From Streptomyces calvus (lineage in GTDB: Bacteria; Actinomycetota; Actinomycetes; Streptomycetales; Streptomycetaceae): a stretch of DNA of 64,000 nt. The notes beneath the pieces are model-generated. The model searched no databases, was not told the origin of the DNA, and saw nothing but the letters and a program-made list of their open reading frames with translations. The translations under genes were made by a program, and so were the position numbers. Below are positions 51,859 through 60,792 of this stretch, one piece after another. How positions within the stretch are numbered: position 1 is the stretch's first letter; each line of letters starts with the position of its first letter. The stretch covers positions 124,001-188,000 of the forward strand of contig NZ_VCNP01000049.1 of the NCBI RefSeq assembly GCF_006782915.1. Direction: 5' to 3'.

Positions 51859-52584
51859 ATGGCTTCCCGCCGCCGGCCGCGCTGGTACTTCTCCCTGCGC
51901 AGCCCCTACTCCTGGTTCGCCTACCGCGACCTGATGAGCACCCACCCCGAGGTGCTCGACGCCATCGACTGGCTGCCGTTCTGGGAGCCGGACGAGGAGA
52001 CCGCACGGCTGCTGGCCGACGAGGGCGTCACCCTCCCGATCGTCGCCATGAGCCGGGCGAAGAACTTCTACATCCTCCAGGACACCCGCCGGCTCGCCAC
52101 CGAGCGCGGGCTGGACGTCAGCTGGCCGATCGACCGCGACCCCTGCTGGGAGGTGGCCCACCTGGCGTGGATCGCCGCCGACGACGAGGGCCGCGGCAAG
52201 GAGTTCGTCGCCGCCGCCTACCAGGCCCGCTGGCAGGACGGCAAGAACATCTCCGAGCCGGAGGTGATCGCCGGCATCGCCGAGGAACTCGGCCTGGACG
52301 CCCAGCGGCTGTCCACCGCGACCCAGGACCCCGACCTGCGCAAGCGGGGCGCGGCCCTGCTCGCCGAGTCCGCCCACGACGGCCTGTTCGGCGTGCCGTT
52401 CTTCATTCACGGCCGGGACAAGTTCTGGGGCGTGGACCGGGTCGCGCCGTTCGTCCGCGCCGTCCTCGGCACCGAAGCGGCCGAGTCCGCCCGGCAGTCG
52501 GCCGCCGACGCCCCGGACCCCGCCACCCACGCCGACCTGCTGGCGGCCGGCGGCGACCAGGGCCACGCCGGCGGCTGCGGCTGA
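51859..52584 (+). CDS. DsbA-fold isomerase (2-hydroxychromene-2-carboxylate isomerase-like)
   Basis: 241 aa with CGGAGGACC before the ATG. YFSLRSPYSWFAYRD near residue 10 is the family's N-terminal motif, with Ser/Pro where a thioredoxin would have CxxC. GVPFFIHGRDKFWGVDR near 178 is the conserved cis-Pro region. Family members isomerise double bonds with glutathione or without it. In cinnamoyl-type pathways an isomerase is needed to place a cis double bond so the polyene can close to a benzene ring. This gene has the right place for that, by inference. The last ~35 residues are a Gly/Ala-rich tail. Confidence 0.85.
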   Translation: MASRRRPRWYFSLRSPYSWFAYRDLMSTHPEVLDAIDWLPFWEPDEETARLLADEGVTLPIVAMSRAKNFYILQDTRRLATERGLDVSWPIDRDPCWEVAHLAWIAADDEGRGKEFVAAAYQARWQDGKNISEPEVIAGIAEELGLDAQRLSTATQDPDLRKRGAALLAESAHDGLFGVPFFIHGRDKFWGVDRVAPFVRAVLGTEAAESARQSAADAPDPATHADLLAAGGDQGHAGGCG

Positions 52585-52669
52585 CCGGGCGGCACGCCCA
52601 CCCCTGAACAGCCCTGGCCGGTGCGGCGGCCAGGGCCACCCATCCACGCCACATGACGAGGAGACGACT

Positions 52670-54394
52670 GTGGACAGCGACGCGCACGGCACCGCGCGCG
52701 GCACCGACTGGGATGCCGTGGTGGTCGGGGCCGGTCTCGGCGGTCTGACCGCCGCCGCGTATCTGGCCGCCGCGGGCAAGCGCGTCCTGGTACTGGAGCA
52801 GTTCTCGATCGTGGGCGGCAACAGCCATGTGTTCCGGCGACGCCGCGCCTACGAATTCGATGTGGGCGTCCACTACCTGGGCGACTGTGCACCCGGCGGA
52901 GTCATCCCGAGCATCCTGTCCGGTGTCGGACTCGGTGACCGGGTGGACTTCCTGGAGATGGACCAGGACGGCTTCGACCAGATCCGGGTGCCGGGCGTGT
53001 CCGTCGACATGCCCGCCGGCTGGGAGGCGTACCGGCGACGCCTCACGCAGGCCATGCCCGAGGAGGCCGCGGGCCTGAACGCGTTCGTCGACGTCTGCTC
53101 GGCGCTCGGCGAGGAGCAGCGCGCCGCGCTGTTCGAGGCCCACGCGTGGGCGCCGCAGGACATCGCCGCCCGCACCGCCACCATCCGGCAGTGGGGCCGG
53201 CGCACGCTGGACGACCTGTTCCGGCACTGCGGGCTGTCCTCCCGGGCCCGTACCGTGCTCGCCGCCCAGGCCCCCAACTACGGCCTCACCCCGAAGCAGG
53301 CCACGGTGGCGCGGCACACCAGCGTCACCGACCACTACCTGCGCGGCGCCTACTACCCGGCCGGCGGCGGACAGGTGCTCTCCGCGGGCCTGGTCGAGGT
53401 GATCGAGGCGCACGGCGGACAGGTCCGCACCCGCAGCCGGGTGGCCCGCATCCTCGTCGAGGACCGCAAGGTCGTCGGCGTCCACCTGGACGGCGGCGAG
53501 GTCATCACCGCCGACCTGGTGGTGTCCAACGCGGACTATCCGCGCACCGTGCTCGAACTGGTCGGCCCGGAACACTTCCAGAAGTCGGTCGTCACCCGCA
53601 CCGCCGGGGCGAAGATGGGCATGCCGTGGCTGGTGCTCTACCTCGGCCTCGACACCGATCTGCGGGATCGGCCCAACGCCAACCTGTGGTGGTACGACAC
53701 CGACGACATCGACGGCTACTTCGACCGGGTGAGCGGCGGCGAGACGGGCGACGTGCCCTTCCTGTTCTGCTCGTTCGCCTCGCTGAAGGACCCGCACAAC
53801 CGGGAGCTGTGCCCGCCGGGACACGCCAACCTCCAGGTGATGACGCTCTGCCCGCCGGACTACGCGTGGTGGGGCGTCACGGACGGACCGGCCGACGGCG
53901 GCGACTACCGCCGCAACCCCACCTATCTGCGGCGCAAGCAGGAACTCACCGAGGCCACCCTGGACGCCGCCGAGAAGGCCCTCGGCCCGCTGCGGCCGCA
54001 CCTCACCCACATCGAGGCGGCCACCCCGCTCACCCACGAGCGGTACACGCTGTCCACCGGCGGCACGCCCTTCGGCATGGCGGAGTGGGGCGGCACCGCC
54101 CGGCCCGGCACCGCCACCGCCGTCAGGGGACTGCACGTCGTCGGCGCCAGCACCCAGGCCGGCAACGGCATCGCCGGCGTCATGCTCGGCGGGATCGGCT
54201 GCGCCGCCGACATCCTCGGCGAGCCGCTGCTCGCCGCCGCCCGCGCCGGGACCGTGTACGGCGACCCGGACCTGCTGCCCGAACGGCCCGAGGGCTGGGA
54301 CCCGAGGGAGGTGTGCCGCGGCGGTGCCCGGCGCACCACCACGCCCCGACCCTTCCGCCTCCCGTCGCCCGGCCTCGCCGGCGCACGCGAGTGA
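52670..54394 (+). CDS. Phytoene-desaturase-like FAD oxidase
   Basis: 574 aa from GTG with GAGGAGACGAC upstream. N-terminal dinucleotide-binding motif VVVGAGLGGLTAAAYLAAAGKRVLVLEQ. NSHVFRRRRAYEFDVGVHYLG is typical of CrtI/NAD(P)-FAD amine-oxidase-like enzymes, as is the C-terminal GASTQAGNGIAGVMLGG. Homologues in cinnamoyl-lipid clusters are thought to oxidise the cyclised hexatriene to the benzene ring. Nothing else in the window makes carotenoids, so ring aromatisation is the best guess. Confidence 0.9.
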   Translation: MDSDAHGTARGTDWDAVVVGAGLGGLTAAAYLAAAGKRVLVLEQFSIVGGNSHVFRRRRAYEFDVGVHYLGDCAPGGVIPSILSGVGLGDRVDFLEMDQDGFDQIRVPGVSVDMPAGWEAYRRRLTQAMPEEAAGLNAFVDVCSALGEEQRAALFEAHAWAPQDIAARTATIRQWGRRTLDDLFRHCGLSSRARTVLAAQAPNYGLTPKQATVARHTSVTDHYLRGAYYPAGGGQVLSAGLVEVIEAHGGQVRTRSRVARILVEDRKVVGVHLDGGEVITADLVVSNADYPRTVLELVGPEHFQKSVVTRTAGAKMGMPWLVLYLGLDTDLRDRPNANLWWYDTDDIDGYFDRVSGGETGDVPFLFCSFASLKDPHNRELCPPGHANLQVMTLCPPDYAWWGVTDGPADGGDYRRNPTYLRRKQELTEATLDAAEKALGPLRPHLTHIEAATPLTHERYTLSTGGTPFGMAEWGGTARPGTATAVRGLHVVGASTQAGNGIAGVMLGGIGCAADILGEPLLAAARAGTVYGDPDLLPERPEGWDPREVCRGGARRTTTPRPFRLPSPGLAGARE

Positions 54395-54536
54395 CCGCGC
54401 GCCCGCGCGCACCGAGACGTGCGGGACGTCCGCCCACGGCCCACCGGGGCCACGGCCGACCGGCCCCGCACCGAACCACCGAGCCAACCACCGAGCCATC
54501 CACCGACCGAACCATCGGAAGAACAAGGGGAATCAC

Positions 54537-54797
54537 ATGACCACCGCCATCGACACCACCGCCCAGGCCCGCATCAAGGAGATCGTCTGCGACGTCCTGG
54601 AGCTCGAAGAGGACGAGGTGACCGACAGCAGCCTCTTCAAGGAGGACCACGGCGCGGACTCGCTCCGCGCCATCGAGATCCTCGCGGGCCTCGAGAAGGA
54701 GTTCAAGGTCACCATCGAGCAGTCCGAGCTGGAGCGCATGGTCAACCTCGACGGCGTCTACGCCGTGGTGGGCGAGGCCGTCGCGGCCCAGAAGTAA
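54537..54797 (+). CDS. Acyl carrier protein (second ACP)
   Basis: 86 aa. Phosphopantetheine Ser42 in DHGADSLRAIEI, with acidic helix-2 residues (LEELEEDEV-like). It lies just before the first KS gene and is probably the main carrier for polyene chain building. AAGGGGAATCAC before the ATG is the ribosome-binding site. Confidence 0.96.
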   Translation: MTTAIDTTAQARIKEIVCDVLELEEDEVTDSSLFKEDHGADSLRAIEILAGLEKEFKVTIEQSELERMVNLDGVYAVVGEAVAAQK

Positions 54798-54912
54798 CGG
54801 CGGTACGCCGGGCGACCGGAGGGGCGGGCAGCACGCCGTCGGCCCTCCGCCGCCCGGTGGCCGCCCGGCCCTGTCCTCATCCAAGGCGACCACGCCGTAC
54901 CGAGGGAGATTG

Positions 54913-56169
54913 ATGTCAGTGAACGTTTCCGACGCGACGCGTGACGACGCGGCCACCCGGGTGGTGCTGACCGGGTTCGGCGTGTTCTCCAGCATCGGTG
55001 TGGGCGCCGATGAGTTCGCCGAAGGGCTGCGGGCCGGCCGCAGCGGCGCCAAGCCGATCACGCTGTTCGACACGGAGGGCTTCGCCCACGCCAACGGCTG
55101 CGAGATCACCGGCGCCGAACCCGAGCGCTGGATCCACAACCTGCCCACCGAGACCCTGGGCCGCGCCACGCAGTTCTCCGTGGCCGCCGCCCGCATGGCC
55201 GTCGAGGCCGCCGGCGCCGACCTGGACGACCTGCGCGCCCGGCGCGGCATGATCTCCATCGGCACCACCGACGGGGAGTCCTACGAACTCGACCACCTGG
55301 TCGGCACCGAGGTCGCCTCCGGACCGCAGGCCATGGACCCCACCGTGGCCCGCCGCGTCTACCCGAACCGCCTCTCCGTGGCCGCCGCCCAGGAGCTGGG
55401 CCTGTCCAACGTCGAGGCGGTCACCATCGCCACCGCCTGCTCGGCCGGCAACTACGCCATCGGCCAGGGCTTCGACGCCATCCGCAGCGGCGAGGTCGAC
55501 TACGCCCTGTGCGGCGGCGCCGACGCCATGTGCCGCAAGACCTTCACCGGCTTCTACCGGCTCGGCACCATCGCCCCCGACGTGTGCCGCCCCTTCGACG
55601 TCGACCGCAAGGGCATCCTCACCGGCGAGGGCGCGGGCGTGCTGATGCTGGAGAGCCTCGCCTCCGCCCGGGCCCGCGGCGCCCGCATCTACGCCGAGGT
55701 GCTCGGCTACGGCATGAACTGCGACGCCTACCACCAGGTCGCCCCGAACCAGGACAGCGTCGCCCGCTGCATGGAGATCGCCCTGGAGAACGCCGGCGTC
55801 AAGGCGTCCGAGGTCGACCTGATCTCCGCCCACGGCACCGGCACCAAGGCCAACGACGTCACCGAGTCGCGGGCCATCCACGACGTGTACGGCGACACCG
55901 TGCCGCGCACCGTCTCCCTGAAGTCCATGCTCGGCCACACCATGGGCGCCGCCAGTGCGCTGGCCGCCATCGCCTGCGCCCTGTCGATCCACCACGGCTT
56001 CATCCCGCCGACCATCAACCACCGCGAGACCGACCCCGAGTGCGAGATCGACTGCGTGCCCAACCAGTCGGTCGAGGCGGACCTGAGGATCGTGCAGAAC
56101 AACGGCCTCGCCTTCGGCGGCAACAACGCCATCGTGATCCTCGGCAAGTACCAGGAGGGTGTCCGATGA
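54913..56169 (+). CDS. Beta-ketoacyl-ACP synthase (KS), type II PKS
   Basis: 418 aa from ATG at 54913; the TTG 3 nt upstream is less likely. Complete active site: Cys176 in TIATACSAGNYAIG, His in SAHGTGTKAND, and His in KSMLGHTMGAAS, with the FGGNNA C-terminal loop. It carries out decarboxylative Claisen condensation of malonyl-ACP with the growing chain. It is coupled by 4 nt (ATGA) to the second KS. Together with CLF-like partners downstream, ketoreductase and dehydratases it forms a highly reducing type II PKS of the kind that makes polyenes for cinnamoyl groups. Confidence 0.95.
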   Translation: MSVNVSDATRDDAATRVVLTGFGVFSSIGVGADEFAEGLRAGRSGAKPITLFDTEGFAHANGCEITGAEPERWIHNLPTETLGRATQFSVAAARMAVEAAGADLDDLRARRGMISIGTTDGESYELDHLVGTEVASGPQAMDPTVARRVYPNRLSVAAAQELGLSNVEAVTIATACSAGNYAIGQGFDAIRSGEVDYALCGGADAMCRKTFTGFYRLGTIAPDVCRPFDVDRKGILTGEGAGVLMLESLASARARGARIYAEVLGYGMNCDAYHQVAPNQDSVARCMEIALENAGVKASEVDLISAHGTGTKANDVTESRAIHDVYGDTVPRTVSLKSMLGHTMGAASALAAIACALSIHHGFIPPTINHRETDPECEIDCVPNQSVEADLRIVQNNGLAFGGNNAIVILGKYQEGVR

Positions 56170-57305
56170 GGGTGCCCATCATCGGCGTCGGCGCCGTCGC
56201 GAGCGTCGGCCGGGACGCGGACGAGATCTTCGCCAACCTCTGCGCCGGCCGCGGCGGACTCGGTCCGATGCGCGGGTTCGACGGCGAACGCTACAACGGC
56301 AAGCAGCTGTTCGAGATCGACGACCGGCCGGAGCCGGGCGCCGACCGCCCGCTGCGCGCCACCGAGTTCCTGCTGGACGCGGTCGCCCAGGCCGCCGCGG
56401 ACGCCGGCCTCGGCGACGACCTGTCCGGCGTGCCGGTGCTCGTCGGCACCGGCCTGCGCGAGCTGCGGTCGGCCGAACTGTGGTGGCGCGACGGAGCGCC
56501 GTTCGGCGCCGACCGGCTGCACTTCGGCACCGCGCTGCGGGAACGGTTCGGCACCGCCGACACCCTCACCGTCTCCAACGCCTGCTCCGCCTCCCTGTAC
56601 ACGCTGGCGCTCGGCGCCGACCTGCTGGCGCTGGGCGAGGCGGACACCGTCATCGTCGCGGGCGTCGACTCGATCACCGAGTCGATGCACGGCCTGGCCG
56701 ACCGCGTCCAGCCCAACCCGCCGACCGCGCTGCGCACCCTCGACGTCAACCGCCGGGGCACCATCCTCGGCGACGGCGCGGCCGCCGTCGTGCTGCGCGG
56801 CGAGCAGGTGCGCTGGCCGGGCGGCCGGCTGTGGGGCAAGCTCCGCGGCGTCGGCATGACCTGCGACGCCAAGCACCCCACCGCCCCGGACCCGGTCCAG
56901 GTCGCCGAGGCGATGCGGCAGGCGCACCGGTTGGCCGGCACCCGGCCCGAGGACATCGACATGGTGCTGCTGCACGGCACCGGCACCCCGCTCAACGACC
57001 TGGTCGAGATCACCGCCTACGGCGAGGTGTTCGGCGAGGCCGCCGGCCGTCCGGTGCTCACCGGCATCAAGCCGATGACCGGCCACACCAGCGGTTCCGC
57101 GGGCCTGATGAGCCTCGTCACCACCCTGCAGGTGATGGCCACCGGCAAGGTGCCGCCCCTGGTCAACCTGGAGCAGCCCATCGAGGAGGCGGCCGGTCTG
57201 CGGCTGGTCCGCGGCCAGGAGGCCAAGCACGAGGTGGGGCTGGCGCAGGTGCACGGATTCGGGTTCGGCGGCGTCAACGCCGTAGCGATTGTCGAGGGAT
57301 CATGA
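56166..57305 (+). CDS. Second beta-ketoacyl-ACP synthase
   Basis: 379 aa. Active-site Cys140 in VSNACSASLYTLALG, His in LLHGTGTPLND and His in IKPMTGHTSGSAG are all present, so this should be catalytic. It is shorter than the first KS and differs in the N-terminal region (LWWRDGAPFGADRLHFG). Two active KSs next to two CLF-like proteins suggest two heterodimers, perhaps one for priming or early steps and one for later extension. Stop and next start overlap by 4 nt (ATGA). Confidence 0.92.
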   Translation: MRVPIIGVGAVASVGRDADEIFANLCAGRGGLGPMRGFDGERYNGKQLFEIDDRPEPGADRPLRATEFLLDAVAQAAADAGLGDDLSGVPVLVGTGLRELRSAELWWRDGAPFGADRLHFGTALRERFGTADTLTVSNACSASLYTLALGADLLALGEADTVIVAGVDSITESMHGLADRVQPNPPTALRTLDVNRRGTILGDGAAAVVLRGEQVRWPGGRLWGKLRGVGMTCDAKHPTAPDPVQVAEAMRQAHRLAGTRPEDIDMVLLHGTGTPLNDLVEITAYGEVFGEAAGRPVLTGIKPMTGHTSGSAGLMSLVTTLQVMATGKVPPLVNLEQPIEEAAGLRLVRGQEAKHEVGLAQVHGFGFGGVNAVAIVEGS

Positions 57306-58249
57306 TGATGACCGTCACCGGCGTCGGCGTCGCCCTGCCGGGCGCCGACTCCGCCACCGCCCTGGCCACCGCGAGCCGCCCCGGCGACAGCGTCGAACCG
57401 GCCGCCGTCCTGGGCAAGAAGGGCCTGCGCTACAAGGACCGCGCCACCCAGCTCGGACTGTGCGCCGCGCAGCGCGTGCTGACCGACGCCGGGCTGCTGG
57501 CCGACGGCGAGCTGACCGTCGACGGCACCCGCACCGCGGTGCTGGTCAGCTCCAACCTGGGCAACGTCGACACCGTCTGCCGCGTGGTCCAGACCATTGC
57601 CGACGAGGGTACCCACGGCGTCAGCCCCATGGACACCCCGAACGCCTCCAGCAACATCATCGCCTCCGAGATCGCCATCCGGTGGGGCCTCAAGGGCCCC
57701 AACCTGATGCTGTGCAACGGACCCGCCTCCGGGCTCGACGCGATCCGCTGGGGCACCGCACTGCTGCGCTCCGGCCGAGCCGACCACGTCGTCGTGGTGG
57801 GCGTCGAGCCGGACAACGAGATCGCGCGCCGCCTGGTCGGCGGCCCGCTGGCGGACGGCGCCGCCGCCGTGGTGCTGGAACGCGCCGAGGCCGCCGAGGC
57901 CCGCGGCGCCACCGTCCGGGCCGTCATCGGCGCCCACACCCGCGGCCTGGACGTGGCCGGCACCATCGCCGAACTGGCCGAGGTCGAGTCCGAGCCGGCC
58001 GCCTGGTACGCACCCGCGGCCGCCGCCCCGGCCCTGTCGCAGGGGCTGCCCGTGCACGACCTCGCCGCGGTGTGGGGCGAGTTGTCCGGGGCGCTCGGCG
58101 TCGTGCAGTGCGCGGCGGCGGTCGGCGCGCTCGACGCGGGCGCCGACGGCCCGATGTGGCTGGTGGCGGGGACCGACTCCGACGACGGCGTGGCCACGTT
58201 GGTGCTGCGCCCGCCGGTGCCGGCCGGCGCCCGCCCGGCCGCGGTCTGA
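57302..58249 (+). CDS. CLF-like ketosynthase homologue, short
   Basis: 315 aa, starting MMMTVTGVGVALPGADS. The KS fold is recognisable (VLVSSNLGNVDTVCRVV, DTPNASSNIIASEIAIRWGLKGPNLMLCNGPASGLDAIRWG), but the active-site TACSAG is CNGPASG and there is no HGTGT motif. It therefore cannot condense. It probably partners the KS at 56166, to which it is translationally coupled, as a chain-length or specificity factor. Confidence 0.8.
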   Translation: MMMTVTGVGVALPGADSATALATASRPGDSVEPAAVLGKKGLRYKDRATQLGLCAAQRVLTDAGLLADGELTVDGTRTAVLVSSNLGNVDTVCRVVQTIADEGTHGVSPMDTPNASSNIIASEIAIRWGLKGPNLMLCNGPASGLDAIRWGTALLRSGRADHVVVVGVEPDNEIARRLVGGPLADGAAAVVLERAEAAEARGATVRAVIGAHTRGLDVAGTIAELAEVESEPAAWYAPAAAAPALSQGLPVHDLAAVWGELSGALGVVQCAAAVGALDAGADGPMWLVAGTDSDDGVATLVLRPPVPAGARPAAV

Positions 58250-58349
58250 CCGGCTCCCGCCGGACACCCCGGACCCCGGACCTCCGAACACCGGGGCCAC
58301 CGAGGACACCGAGCACCACCGAGACCACCGAGCAGAACGGAATGCGACC

Positions 58350-59465
58350 ATGACCCTTTCGGCGAGCGCGCCGGCGACCACGACCCGGCCGGTGATCACC
58401 GCCTGGTCCGCGGTGTCGCCGTACGGCATCGGCAAGGACAGCTTCGCGGCCGGCGTACTCGCCGGACAGGACACCTCCGCGCCGCTGGACTCCGGGCAGT
58501 GGGCGGCGCCCGACAGCCACGCCTGCCTGATCCCCGGCTTCGAACTGCGCGAGGTGCTCGGCAAGAAGGGCACCCGCTCCATGGACCGGGTGACCGGACT
58601 GGCCGTCACCGCCGTCCGCGACCTGCTGCGCGACTCCGGCGACCGGCGCACGGCCTCCGACGAGGAGACCGCCCTGGTGCTCGGCACCACCACCGGCAGC
58701 GCGCAGAGCATGATGGACTTCACCCGCGCCTCCCTCGAGGGCGACAAGCCGTTCTACGTCGACCCGTCGCTGATGCCGAACGCGGTGATGAACTGCGCCG
58801 CCGGCCAGTGCGCCATCTGGCACAACCTCAAGGGCCCGAACACCACCATCGCCGGCGGTCGCGTCGCCGGCCTGTCCGCGCTCAGCTACGCCGCCGGGCT
58901 GCTCGCCTCCGGCCGCGCCCGCACGGTGCTGTCCGGCGCGGCCGAGGAGTTCTCCAACGCCCGCGCCTGGCTGGACCACCACCGGCGCGGCGAGGACGGC
59001 GCGGACGCCCTGCTCGGCGAGGGCTGCGCCATGTTCATGCTGGAGTCGGCCGATCCGGCCGACGCGGCGGACCGCGCGCTGGCCGAGGTGCTGGCCGTGC
59101 AGTCCCGGGTCTACTTCGACGACGACCCCGGCGAGGCCCTCGCCGCCTGCGTGGACGGCGTGCTGCGGCGCGGGGGAGTGGACCGCGACGACGTGTGGGC
59201 GGTCTCCACCTCGGCGCCCGCCGGGAACGCGGGCACCCGCGAACGCGAGGTGCTCACCGCCCGCTTCGGCGCCCAGGTGCTCGACCGGGCCCCGTCCATG
59301 AGCGCCGTCGGGGACACCGCGGCCGCCTCCGCCGCCTTCCAGATCGGATCGCTGCTGGCCGCCGCCGAGCAGTCCGCGGTCCCGGCCGGCGCCGTCGCCC
59401 TCGTCTCCTCCGTGGACGACAACGGCGTCGTCGCCTGCGCCGCGCTGCGCCTGTCCGCGCGCTGA
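58350..59465 (+). CDS. CLF-like ketosynthase homologue, second
   Basis: 371 aa. KS-related sequence throughout (VITAWSAVSPYGIGKDSF, ALVLGTTTGSAQSMMDFTR, MPNAVMNCAAGQCAIWHNLKGPNTTIAGGRVAGLSALSYAAGLL), but the Cys site is AGGRVAG and the His motifs are replaced (STSAPAGNAGTRE, SAVGDTAAASAA). Non-catalytic partner by sequence. The 100-bp gap before it contains several CACCGAG-type direct repeats, unlike the tight overlaps between the three genes upstream. Confidence 0.82.
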   Translation: MTLSASAPATTTRPVITAWSAVSPYGIGKDSFAAGVLAGQDTSAPLDSGQWAAPDSHACLIPGFELREVLGKKGTRSMDRVTGLAVTAVRDLLRDSGDRRTASDEETALVLGTTTGSAQSMMDFTRASLEGDKPFYVDPSLMPNAVMNCAAGQCAIWHNLKGPNTTIAGGRVAGLSALSYAAGLLASGRARTVLSGAAEEFSNARAWLDHHRRGEDGADALLGEGCAMFMLESADPADAADRALAEVLAVQSRVYFDDDPGEALAACVDGVLRRGGVDRDDVWAVSTSAPAGNAGTREREVLTARFGAQVLDRAPSMSAVGDTAAASAAFQIGSLLAAAEQSAVPAGAVALVSSVDDNGVVACAALRLSAR

Positions 59466-59472
59466 CCGACAC

Positions 59473-59566
59473 GCACCACGAAGCACCGCGCCGACCGAAG
59501 CGCAGCACCAAGCACCGCGCCGACCGAAGCGCACCACCAAGCAACGCGCTGACCGACGCCCACTCC
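59473..59566 (+). repeat. 29-bp tandem repeat before the third ACP gene
   Basis: GCACCGCGCCGACCGAAGCG starts at 59483 and again at 59512, and a diverged copy starts at 59541, so the period is 29 bp with about three copies. The array fills most of the short gap between the CLF-like and ACP genes. It has no dyad symmetry of its own, and looks like slippage or duplication in spacer DNA. Confidence 0.8.
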
Positions 59567-59584
59567 GAAGAAAGAAGCAAGGAC

Positions 59585-59848
59585 ATGCCGATCGACGCGG
59601 CCGCCGGTCTCGACCGGGAACACCTGCGGCAGTTGCTCGCCGACACCATCGACGCGGACGTCACCGACGTCCAGGACGACACCGACTTCGTCCAGACCCT
59701 CGGCGTCGACTCCCTGATGGCCCTGGAAGTGGTCGTCGTGCTGGAACGCACCTACGGCGTCAAGTTCGCCGAGTCGGAGATGAGGGAGGTGCGCACCCTG
59801 GACAGCGCCTACGAGGTGGTCCGCCGCAAACTGGGGGAGCGTCCGTGA
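59585..59848 (+). CDS. Acyl carrier protein (third ACP)
   Basis: 87 aa; AGAAAGAAGCAAGGAC precedes the ATG. Ser43 in TLGVDSLMALEVVVVLE is the pantetheine site. Its sequence is closer to the ACP at 12534 (same GVDS(L/V)(M/V)ALE core and ERTYG/EQRYG helix) than to that at 54537. It is coupled to the dehydratase subunits by a 4-nt overlap, which suggests it carries substrates for them. Confidence 0.95.
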   Translation: MPIDAAAGLDREHLRQLLADTIDADVTDVQDDTDFVQTLGVDSLMALEVVVVLERTYGVKFAESEMREVRTLDSAYEVVRRKLGERP

Positions 59849-60246
59849 CCGGCACCGTCCTGGCCGCCGCGCGGCCGGTGCGCGGACCCGCCCACGACGA
59901 GGACTCCGGGGCGTGGACGGCCGGCTTCACGGTGACGATCACCGAGGACGAGCCCGTCTTCGCCGGCCACTACCCGGACTTCCCGATCTTCCCCGGCGTC
60001 TGCGTGATGGAGTGCGTGCGCCGCGCCGCGGAGTCCGCCGCGCCGCCGGTCACCGGCGGACTGCGGCTGGCCGCCGTCGAGTCCACCCGGTTCCTCTCCG
60101 CGGTCCACCCCGGTGACGAACTGACCGTCGACATCACCTGGTCGCCGCGCGGCGAGCACTGGCGCTGCGCCGCCAAGGTGGCCACCGGCCGCGGCCCCGC
60201 CGCCTCGGTCCGCCTGCGCTACCGGCAGGAGGGAACACCGTGCTGA
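59845..60246 (+). CDS. FabZ/FabA-like dehydratase subunit carrying the catalytic His
   Basis: 133 aa from GTG. Single hot-dog domain with VFAGHYPDFPIFPGVCVMECVRRAAE, giving His42 in the GHFPG-like motif and a downstream Glu. It likely works together with the His-less hot-dog protein encoded next, whose gene overlaps it by 7 nt. Equivalent to the N-terminal half of the fused enzyme at 13985. Confidence 0.88.
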   Translation: MTGTVLAAARPVRGPAHDEDSGAWTAGFTVTITEDEPVFAGHYPDFPIFPGVCVMECVRRAAESAAPPVTGGLRLAAVESTRFLSAVHPGDELTVDITWSPRGEHWRCAAKVATGRGPAASVRLRYRQEGTPC

Positions 60247-60719
60247 CCGCCGTCGGCGTCCGCGCCGCCCTGCCGCACCGCTACCCGATGCTCATGGTCG
60301 ACCGCGTCCTCGAGATCGGCGACGACCACATCCGGGCCGTCAAGGCCGTCACCCTCAACGAGCCCTGGTACGCCCGGCTCGGCCCGTCGCCCGGCGACGA
60401 CGACCTCGCCTACCCGGACTTCCTGCTGATCGAGTCGTGGACCCAGACGGCCGGCATCCTCGCCACCCGCCTGGCCGGCGACGCGGCCGACGGCCAGGTC
60501 ATGCTGTTCGGCTCCATGAGCGGCATCGACCTCCACCGGCCGGTCTTCCCGGGCGACACCGTGGAGCACCACGCCCGCCTGGAACGCGCCGTGAACGACA
60601 CGATGATCTTCGCCGGTGAGAGCACCGTCGGCGGCGCACCGCTGCTGACGATCGGCCAGATCACCATGGCCTTCCGCCCCGGCGACGCCCTCGCGCCGCC
60701 CGCGCCGCAGGGCTCCTGA
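60240..60719 (+). CDS. FabZ-like dehydratase subunit without the GHFPG His
   Basis: 159 aa from GTG. ALPHRYPMLMVDRVLEIGDDHIRAVKAVTLNEPWY is a clear FabZ start, but the GHFPG motif is replaced by LAYPDFLLIESWTQTAG, keeping the Glu only. It resembles the C-terminal half of the double dehydratase at 13985. It probably forms a heteromeric dehydratase with the protein encoded just upstream, making the conjugated double bonds of the acyl chain. Confidence 0.88.
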   Translation: MLTAVGVRAALPHRYPMLMVDRVLEIGDDHIRAVKAVTLNEPWYARLGPSPGDDDLAYPDFLLIESWTQTAGILATRLAGDAADGQVMLFGSMSGIDLHRPVFPGDTVEHHARLERAVNDTMIFAGESTVGGAPLLTIGQITMAFRPGDALAPPAPQGS

Positions 60720-60792
60720 GCCGCCCGCGCTCGCCGCACCGCGCCCGCCCCATCCGGCCCGCCCGGGCCGCCCCGACAACCTACGGAGTGTC

